A stretch of DNA of 64,000 nucleotides from Serratia nematodiphila DZ0503SBS1. Its GTDB lineage: Bacteria; Pseudomonadota; Gammaproteobacteria; Enterobacterales; Enterobacteriaceae. Every line of letters begins with the position of its first letter. The stretch's first letter is position 1. Below, in pieces: positions 58,498-64,000 of this stretch. The stretch spans positions 1,736,001 to 1,800,000 of the forward strand of contig NZ_JPUX01000001.1 in assembly GCF_000738675.1 (NCBI RefSeq), written 5' to 3'. The translations under genes were made by a program, and so were the position numbers. A model generated the notes under the pieces. It worked only from the letters and a program-made list of their open reading frames with translations, was not told the DNA's origin and did no database searches.

Positions 58498-58517
58498 GAC
58501 GGGGGATGTCCCCCGTC
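58498..58517 (+). other. 3' hairpin of hok mRNA (copy 2)
   Basis: GACGGGGG / CCCCCGTC with an ATGT loop, 11 bases after the stop; the equivalent of the copy 1 hairpin with a different sequence, so the pairing is conserved. Confidence 0.5.
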
Positions 58518-58596
58518 TGCTGGTTGGTGGCGTCCAGATCCCTGAGCACCCACTCACAGCATTCGGTTTCTCGTCACAAAGGAGAGAGAAACGGGT

Positions 58597-59838
58597 TTAT
58601 GCCCGTTTAACCTGTCGCGCCAGCAACATACGGCTAAACAGCGCGCCGCCCGCCAGCAGCGTCAGCAGCTGTGAGGCAATCAGCACCGCAAAGCCCGAGG
58701 ACACCTTGCCCTGGCTGGCCATCACCATGCCCATCGCCATCGGCACGAACGCCGAGAATAGATTACCGATGCCGTTAATCAGCCCATAGGCGCTGCCGAC
58801 CGCCTCCGGCCGCGCATAATGCTGCAGCAGCGTGGGGATCGCCGCGCCCTGCGCGCCCCAACAGGCATTGGCCGCCAGCAGGAAGAAGGCGATCCAGCCA
58901 AGCTGATGGCTGTTCATTACGCCATAGATGCACAGTGCGGTCGCCGCGCCGCCAAAGACGAAGACCAGCGGCGCCTGATAAGGACGGATGCGATCGAGCA
59001 ACGCGCCGCCGAGGTATTTGGAGGCGATGCTGACGATGAAAGGCAGCGCGGCCATCCAGCCCATTTGCTTGATGGAGAACCCCTTTTCATCGGTCAGGTA
59101 AGCCGGCAGCCAGGCGCTGGAGCCCCACAGGTAACTGAGCGTGGCGATCTCGATCAGCAGGATCCAGCCGAGCATCGGCGTGCGCCAGGCCAGCGCAAAG
59201 GTGTGCCAGACGCGGCTTAGCACCGGTTGCGGATCGGCGGGGCGTGAAGATGAAGATAAGGCGAGCGGATGAACGAACAACCGCACCAGCGCCAGGCCCA
59301 GCAGCAGGTTGAGCAGCGCCAGCAGGTGAAACGACATCGCCCAGCCGAAGTGCGCCATCAGAAAACTCACCAGCGGAAAGCCGAGCACCAGCCCCAACGA
59401 GACGCCCAGCGCGCTGACCGCGTTGGGCTTGCCACGCTCGTCGGCGGTGAAATGATCGCTGATGTACATGGTTTTCAGCGAGAACAGTGGCCCTTCGCTG
59501 ACGCCAAGCAGCGCGCGCACCACGCACAGCAACAGCAGCGATCCCGCCAGCGGCGAGGCGGCGGTGAGCAGCGCCCACAGCACCACGCTCAGCGTCAGCG
59601 CGCGGCGGTAACCCATCAGCGTTTCCAGAAACGGCGTCAGCAACATGGCGGACAGGCCGTAACCGAGTAAAAACACCGTCATCAGCGTGCCCTGGTGAGC
59701 GCGGTCACCGCCGAGTTGAAAGTGTTGCAGGAAGTCGGGATTGACCAACATCACGGCGATATTAACTCGATCCGCATAGGCGATAACGATCAGAAACAGC
59801 AGGGCGATCACCCCAAACCAGCGTTGACGTTGTTGCAC
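58597..59838 (-). CDS. MFS transporter (anion:cation symporter type)
   Basis: A 413-residue inner-membrane protein with about 12 hydrophobic segments. VIAYADRVNIAVML in helix 1, GVSEGPLF and PNAVSALG are typical of the ACS family, which imports organic anions such as hexuronates, tartrate, phthalate or aromatic acids. It is divergent from the Rieske oxygenase operon across 397 bases and probably imports that pathway's substrate (inference). Translation starts at GTG with GAGGAA upstream. Confidence 0.88.
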   Translation of the reverse strand: MQQRQRWFGVIALLFLIVIAYADRVNIAVMLVNPDFLQHFQLGGDRAHQGTLMTVFLLGYGLSAMLLTPFLETLMGYRRALTLSVVLWALLTAASPLAGSLLLLCVVRALLGVSEGPLFSLKTMYISDHFTADERGKPNAVSALGVSLGLVLGFPLVSFLMAHFGWAMSFHLLALLNLLLGLALVRLFVHPLALSSSSRPADPQPVLSRVWHTFALAWRTPMLGWILLIEIATLSYLWGSSAWLPAYLTDEKGFSIKQMGWMAALPFIVSIASKYLGGALLDRIRPYQAPLVFVFGGAATALCIYGVMNSHQLGWIAFFLLAANACWGAQGAAIPTLLQHYARPEAVGSAYGLINGIGNLFSAFVPMAMGMVMASQGKVSSGFAVLIASQLLTLLAGGALFSRMLLARQVKRA

Positions 59839-60146
59839 GGCGCGTTCCTCAGTGCGAGCGGTTGACGAATTCAGGCAGCAGTAAACTCACCCGGGGATGC
59901 CATTTGGCGCAAACGCGGGGATGGGGCTGATTGATGTAAATTTATTGTTATCAAATAGGGTGTAAAAGACAGCGAAAAAACACTTTTACGCGCAATGCGC
60001 CGCCGGGATCAACGCATTTTTTGCCATAAATTAGCGAGGGAGCGCACAACTGACATAGGTTTTTCATATCGGTGCATGATTTCGTGATCTTTCCCGCATT
60101 TGTCATTTTTAAACAACCTTTCATTAACATTTGCCGTTCCGCTCGC
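59839..60146. other. Divergent control region between the MFS gene and the Rieske operon
   Basis: AT-rich with several near-palindromic stretches but no gene. The MFS promoter must lie here; the Rieske promoter lies at its right end. Confidence 0.5.
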
Positions 60147-60174
60147 TTGACGAAAGTTTCGCCAGACTTATAGT
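60147..60174 (+). promoter_or_regulatory. Sigma-70 promoter of the Rieske operon
   Basis: TTGACG, a 16-bp spacer and TATAGT match the consensus at 5 of 6 bases each. Predicted transcription start is near 60181, about 55 bases before the ferredoxin gene. Confidence 0.7.
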
Positions 60175-60189
60175 GGCTGTATTAAATAA

Positions 60190-60213
60190 GAAACTGAGTT
60201 TCATATATGAAAC
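60190..60213 (+). promoter_or_regulatory. Overlapping palindromes, probable operator of the linked IclR regulator
   Basis: GAAAC-TGA-GTTTC (60190-60202) overlaps the perfect 16-bp palindrome GTTTCATATATGAAAC (60198-60213), giving three half-sites just downstream of the predicted start, where binding would block transcription. IclR-family regulators use such repeated half-sites; the match to this cluster's IclR gene is inference. Confidence 0.55.
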
Positions 60214-60235
60214 AATCAGATAGAGGATAAAAGCA

Positions 60236-60553
60236 ATGAGCTGGAAGAATGTGTGCGAAGTGTCTCAGGTGAAAGAAGATTTTCCTTTCTCCGGCAATGT
60301 GGAAGGAAAGGAGATCGGGGTGTACCTGCTCGACGGTAACTACTACGCGCTGGAAGACGTCTGCCCGCATGCTTATGCCTTGCTCAGCCAGGGGTTTGTA
60401 GACGACGGCAAGGTTGAGTGCCCGCTGCACGAAGCGCTGTTTGACGTGCGTACCGGCCAGTGCCTGCGCGAGCCGGGCGGCCGCGATCTGCAAACCTATC
60501 CCACCCGGGTGGTCGACAACCAAATCCAGATCACCTTTATCGCGGAGGAGTAA
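60236..60553 (+). CDS. Rieske-type [2Fe-2S] ferredoxin
   Basis: A 105-residue electron carrier. CPHAYALLSQG and CPLHEALFD provide the two Cys and two His of the Rieske cluster. It matches ferredoxin components of ring-hydroxylating oxygenases and related proteins. First gene of the operon after the promoter, so it most likely supplies electrons to the oxygenase two genes on. No reductase is seen within the window. Confidence 0.9.
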   Translation: MSWKNVCEVSQVKEDFPFSGNVEGKEIGVYLLDGNYYALEDVCPHAYALLSQGFVDDGKVECPLHEALFDVRTGQCLREPGGRDLQTYPTRVVDNQIQITFIAEE

Positions 60554-60555
60554 TC

Positions 60556-60864
60556 ATGCAGCACATCACCGATTTCAATCCCTGGCTGCCGGACACCCAA
60601 CAGGTGACGCCGGCCCGCGAAGGCGGCAACGGTCAAATCCATCAGCCGGGCCAGTTCCGCAATGTCATCTGGCAAAACCGTGCCCGGGTGCCGGACGGCT
60701 TCGAAACCGCCCTGGTGGCGGCGCTGGAAACGATCTTCGATCAGGGGGCGGAAGAGCTGGAGCAGATCGTCAGCGCGTTGAATCAGCGTCGTCTGTTCGA
60801 TCGCAGCGGCCAGCCGTGGAATGAGGCGACGTTCCGCGAATTCCTTCACGTTAACGGTTTCTGA
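60556..60864 (+). CDS. Small protein with recombinase-like helix-turn-helix end
   Basis: A 102-residue protein of unknown function two bases after the ferredoxin gene. The C-terminal part (ALNQRRLFDRSGQPWNEATF) looks like the small helix-turn-helix that follows serine recombinase domains (ALN-x-R-G-x-PRGG-x-W), but there is no recombinase domain. The N-terminal half (DFNPWLPDTQQV) is Gln/Pro-rich. Its conserved place inside an oxygenase operon suggests an accessory role. Translation is probably coupled. Confidence 0.75.
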   Translation: MQHITDFNPWLPDTQQVTPAREGGNGQIHQPGQFRNVIWQNRARVPDGFETALVAALETIFDQGAEELEQIVSALNQRRLFDRSGQPWNEATFREFLHVNGF

Positions 60865-60884
60865 GCGACACCCGGGAGAAGACA

Positions 60885-61928
60885 ATGACAGCAAACACAA
60901 CATCCTCCGAACAGAGCTTGCAGGACTATCTTGACCAGGGGCTGCGCGGCATGTGGTATCCGGTGCTGGCCAGCTGGGAAGTGGGCAACAACCCGGTCGG
61001 CATCACCCGCCTGGAGCAGCAAATCGTGGTGTGGCGCGACGCTGAAGGCCAGATCCACGCGCTGGAAGACCGCTGCCCGCACCGTGGCGCGCGGCTTTCC
61101 ATGGGGTGGAACCTCGGCGATCGCATCGCCTGTTGGTATCACGGGGTGGAAGTCGGCGGCGACGGGACGGTGAAAGACGTGCCGGCGGTGGATCGCTGCC
61201 CGCTGGTGGGGCAAAAATGCCTGCGATCTTACCCGGCCAAAGAAGCCTATGGCGCGGTGTTCCTCTATTTCGGCGTGACGGCGGATGAAGCGCCGGCGGA
61301 GCTGACTTTCCCGCAAGAGCTGGCGGACGAAGCGTCGTACAGTCATTTTCTGTGCACCGCCAGCTGGAACTGCAACTACCAGTACGCCCTGGAAAACGTG
61401 ATGGATCCGATGCACGGCACCTACCTGCACTCCTCTTCACACTCGATGGCGGAAGGTGATCGCAAGGCGGACATGGCGCTGGAGCCGACCGACAGCGGTT
61501 TCATCTTCAAGAAAAACGGCCAGATCGGCGTCAACTTCGACTGGGTGGAATTCGGCAACAGCGGCGCGTATTGGATGCGCCTGTCGATCCCGTACAAGAA
61601 GCGCTTCGGGCCGGGCGGTCACTTCTGGATCATCGGCATGGTGGTGCCGGAGGACAAGGATCACTGCCGGGTATTCTTCTGGCGCATTCGTAAGGTCAAA
61701 GACTGGCAGCGCGACATGTGGCGCTTCATGTACCGCAACCGCCTGGAATCGTTGCATTGGGACGTGCTCGAGCAGGATCGCATCGTGCTTGAGAACATGG
61801 CGCCTAACGCCCGCGGCCGCGAATATCTGTACCAGCACGACGTCGGTCTTTCTCGCCTGCGCCGCCTGATGCAGAAAGAGGCGCAAAAACAGCTGGCGAC
61901 GCTGCGCGAGCGGGAGGCGGCGCAGTGA
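60885..61928 (+). CDS. Rieske non-heme iron oxygenase, alpha subunit
   Basis: A 347-residue oxygenase. The N-terminal Rieske domain has CPHRGARLSMGW and CWYHG. The catalytic domain has the iron-binding D-x2-H-x4-H in MDPMHGTYLH, with the neighbouring Asn/Glu of the electron bridge (ENVMD). This size and motif set match single-subunit types such as phthalate, vanillate or carnitine-type oxygenases, acting as a hydroxylase or O-demethylase. The substrate is unknown. The stop overlaps the SDR start (GTGA). Confidence 0.9.
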   Translation: MTANTTSSEQSLQDYLDQGLRGMWYPVLASWEVGNNPVGITRLEQQIVVWRDAEGQIHALEDRCPHRGARLSMGWNLGDRIACWYHGVEVGGDGTVKDVPAVDRCPLVGQKCLRSYPAKEAYGAVFLYFGVTADEAPAELTFPQELADEASYSHFLCTASWNCNYQYALENVMDPMHGTYLHSSSHSMAEGDRKADMALEPTDSGFIFKKNGQIGVNFDWVEFGNSGAYWMRLSIPYKKRFGPGGHFWIIGMVVPEDKDHCRVFFWRIRKVKDWQRDMWRFMYRNRLESLHWDVLEQDRIVLENMAPNARGREYLYQHDVGLSRLRRLMQKEAQKQLATLREREAAQ

Positions 61929-62680
61929 ACGGCCTGCTGAACGGTAAACGCATCGTGGTCACCGGCGCGGCGCGCGGCCTGGGCTACAGCTTTGCCGCCG
62001 CCATCGCCGCTGCCGGCGCGCAGGTGGTGATGTGCGATATTTTGGCGGATGAGCTGGCGGCGAGCGGCGCCGCGCTGCGCGAGCAGGGCGCTCAGGTGGA
62101 AACGCAAACCATCGATCTGGCGTCACCGGATTCGATCCGTTCGGCGTTCGAGAAGATCGCCGCAGGCGGCGGGATCGACGGCCTGGTGAACAACGCGGCG
62201 CTGGCGACCGGCGTCGGCGGCAAAACCATGATGGAATACGATATCGAACTGTGGGATCGGGTGATGCAGGTCAACGTGCGCGGCACCTGGCTGGTGAGCC
62301 AGGCGGCGGTGCCGCTGCTGGCGCGCAACCCGCACGCCAAGATCGTCAACGTGGCGTCGGACACCGCGCTGTGGGGCGCGCCGCGCCTGATGGCCTATGT
62401 CGCCAGCAAAGGCGCGCTGATCGCGATGACCCGATCGATGGCGCGTGAGCTGGGCCCGCAGGGGATCTGCGTCAACGCCATCGCGCCGGGCCTGACGCGG
62501 GTGGAAGCTACCGAGTATGTGCCCGCCGAGCGCCATCAACTGTATGAGCAGGGGCGCGCGCTGGCCGGGGCGCAGCATCCGGACGATGTGAACGGTACGG
62601 TGCTTTATCTGCTGTCGCCGCTGGCGGATTTCGTCACCGGTCAACTGCTGCCTGTCAACGGCGGCTTCGTATTCAACTGA
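61925..62680 (+). CDS. SDR family oxidoreductase
   Basis: NAD(P)-dependent short-chain dehydrogenase of 251 residues: cofactor loop TGAARGLG, NNAAL, and the Ser-Tyr-Lys triad in VNVASDTALWG and YVASK. It probably oxidises the diol or alcohol released by the oxygenase, a common partner in such pathways. Starts at GTG overlapping the previous stop. Confidence 0.9.
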   Translation: MNGLLNGKRIVVTGAARGLGYSFAAAIAAAGAQVVMCDILADELAASGAALREQGAQVETQTIDLASPDSIRSAFEKIAAGGGIDGLVNNAALATGVGGKTMMEYDIELWDRVMQVNVRGTWLVSQAAVPLLARNPHAKIVNVASDTALWGAPRLMAYVASKGALIAMTRSMARELGPQGICVNAIAPGLTRVEATEYVPAERHQLYEQGRALAGAQHPDDVNGTVLYLLSPLADFVTGQLLPVNGGFVFN

Positions 62681-62717
62681 CGGCCCGCAGGGCAGGCGCA
62701 CAGCGCAGGAGCGAGAG

Positions 62718-63512
62718 ATGGCGGACGAGCAAGCATGTAAATATCTGATCCCGGGGCTGGATCGCGGGTTGCAGTTGCTGCTGGCGTTTGGCGAGCAGCA
62801 TAAGGAGATGACCTTCGCCGAGTTGCATCGCCTGGTCGATATGCCGAAGGCCACCGCTTATCGCGTGGTGCAGACGCTCGAACACCTCGGCTTTCTGGAG
62901 CGCAATCCGCGCACCAACACCTTTGCGCTCGGCATCAAGGTGCTGCGCCTCGGCTTCGAATATATCGCGTCGCTGGACGTGGCGCAGGCCGGCCAGCCGG
63001 TGATCGAGCAGCTGCGCGATCGCAGCCAGTGCAGCAGCCATCTGGCGATCCGCGACGGGCGTGACGTGATCTATATCGCCCGCGTCAGCGCCGCCGGTTC
63101 GCAGATCAATCAGGTCAGCGTCGGCACCCGCTTGCCGGTGCACCAAACCTCGCTCGGCCGCATGTTGTTGACCAGCGCGACTCGCAGCGAGTTCGAACAA
63201 CTGTATCCAGACGCGCAGCTGCCGGGCAATGCGCCGGGCACCCCGGCGGATCGCGAAACGCTGTGGCAAATGGTGCAGCAAGACAAGGCGCGCGGCTATG
63301 TGATCGGCGAATCGTTCTTCCGCCACGGCATCTCCTCGATCGTCTACCCGATCTTCAACCGCGAGCAGCGGGTCGAGGCGGTGGTCAGCATCATGGTGCC
63401 GTCCGATGAGATCCCGAAAGCGGATCGCGAGCGGCTGCGCATGGAAGTGCGCGACGCGGCGGAGAAAATTTCCGGCTTCCTCGGCGCGCCGCCGCAGGCC
63501 AACGTCGGCTAA
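62718..63512 (+). CDS. IclR family transcriptional regulator
   Basis: A 264-residue regulator: winged helix-turn-helix (about 10-70, MPKATAYRVVQTLEHLGFLE) and an IclR effector domain (VGTRLPVHQTSLGRMLL, GYVIGE, VYPIFN). It is probably the local regulator of the operon and of the divergent MFS gene; inducer unknown. RBS-like GCAGGAGCGAG precedes the ATG. Confidence 0.9.
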   Translation: MADEQACKYLIPGLDRGLQLLLAFGEQHKEMTFAELHRLVDMPKATAYRVVQTLEHLGFLERNPRTNTFALGIKVLRLGFEYIASLDVAQAGQPVIEQLRDRSQCSSHLAIRDGRDVIYIARVSAAGSQINQVSVGTRLPVHQTSLGRMLLTSATRSEFEQLYPDAQLPGNAPGTPADRETLWQMVQQDKARGYVIGESFFRHGISSIVYPIFNREQRVEAVVSIMVPSDEIPKADRERLRMEVRDAAEKISGFLGAPPQANVG

Positions 63513-63621
63513 CCGACAGGACCGACTCTTTTACTCAGGCAGGGATAAGGCCCGTAGCAAACAGGGGCCGGGGTTCACTCATGCCTGAAAACCGTATGCA
63601 GCGAGAACGTGAGGCTGAACA

Positions 63622-64000
63622 ATGAGCGTAATCGGAATCGAAAAACTGGAATTTGGCGTCGAAGATCTGCCAACCTGCGAAAAATTCATGCGAGACTTCG
63701 GCCTGCAGCCCGCCACGCAACATTGGGGCGAAGCGCAGCGCGAATTCACTACCCTGAGCGGGGCGCGGGTTGTCCTGCATCCGCTGCAAAGCGCGGCGCT
63801 GCCTGCGGCGTTTGAAGGCGGTTCCACCCTACGCCGCATGACCTGGGGCGTGGCCTCGCCCGCCGATCTGGCGCGCCTGCAGCCGCGTTTGGCGCTGATG
63901 CCCGGCTTCCGCCAGGTGGGAGAAGAGCTGGAGTGCCTCGATCCCAACGGTATGACGCTGCGCTTCGTCGTCAGCCGCCAGCAGGCGGTCGAGGTGCCGG
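63622..64000 (+). CDS. VOC-family (glyoxalase/extradiol dioxygenase fold) protein, partial at the right edge
   Basis: An ATG with no stop before the window end encodes at least 126 residues. VIGIEKLEFGVEDLPTCEKF is the first beta-alpha-beta unit of the vicinal-oxygen-chelate fold, and LDPNGMTLRFVVS fits the end of the first module. Length and context suggest a two-module protein such as an extradiol dioxygenase or an isomerase of the pathway. Too little is present to judge the metal ligands. Confidence 0.75.
   Translation, partial: MSVIGIEKLEFGVEDLPTCEKFMRDFGLQPATQHWGEAQREFTTLSGARVVLHPLQSAALPAAFEGGSTLRRMTWGVASPADLARLQPRLALMPGFRQVGEELECLDPNGMTLRFVVSRQQAVEVP

Overview
The window reads as chromosome of a GC-rich member of the Enterobacterales, most likely Serratia (marcescens group). 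Most proteins are close to full-length matches of Escherichia coli proteins, and two long stretches keep E. coli gene order: aroP-pdhR-aceEF-lpdA-acnB-yacL-speDE-yacC-cueO-hpt-can-yadGH-yadE-panDCB, then folK-pcnB-gluQ-dksA-sfsA-thpR-hrpB-mrcB-fhuACDB. The species call is inference from gene content, order and base composition; no rRNA lies in the window.

Layout. 1-9.2 kb: class I fumarase, a Rob-like AraC regulator, and a divergent cluster for a periplasmic molybdenum hydroxylase (XdhC-like and MocA-like maturation proteins one way; Mo subunit, 2Fe-2S subunit and triheme cytochrome c the other). 9.3-9.9 kb: an IS200-type insertion between aroP and its terminator. 9.9-22.2 kb: aroP with TyrR boxes, the pyruvate dehydrogenase operon with its PdhR operator, and aconitase B. 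22.3-33.7 kb: yacL, spermidine synthesis (speDE), copper oxidase cueO with a CueR promoter, hpt, carbonic anhydrase, the YadGH exporter, a polysaccharide deacetylase and pantothenate synthesis. 33.8-35.9 kb: qseBC, placed between panB and folK. 35.9-46.1 kb: folK, pcnB (with an AUU start), gluQ, dksA, sfsA, thpR, hrpB, mrcB. 46.3-52.3 kb: ferrichrome uptake fhuACDB, with fhuA broken by an in-frame TAA. 52.3-58.5 kb: two nearly identical hok/sok type I toxin-antitoxin loci in direct orientation flank metK, yqgB, speA and speB. 58.6-64 kb: an accessory catabolic cluster (MFS transporter; divergent Rieske ferredoxin, small helix-turn-helix-like protein, Rieske oxygenase, SDR dehydrogenase, IclR regulator, and a VOC-fold protein running off the end).

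How the parts work together. The core holds pyruvate oxidation, two citric acid cycle enzymes and polyamine synthesis (speA and speB make putrescine; metK, speD and speE make spermidine). The accessory parts are two oxidative systems with unknown substrates, namely the Mo hydroxylase and the Rieske oxygenase cluster, each with palindromes in its divergent promoter region. Items easiest to miss are the two 50-residue Hok toxins, their Sok antisense RNAs, the 47-residue YqgB, the AUU start of pcnB, the broken fhuA and the partial gene at the right edge.
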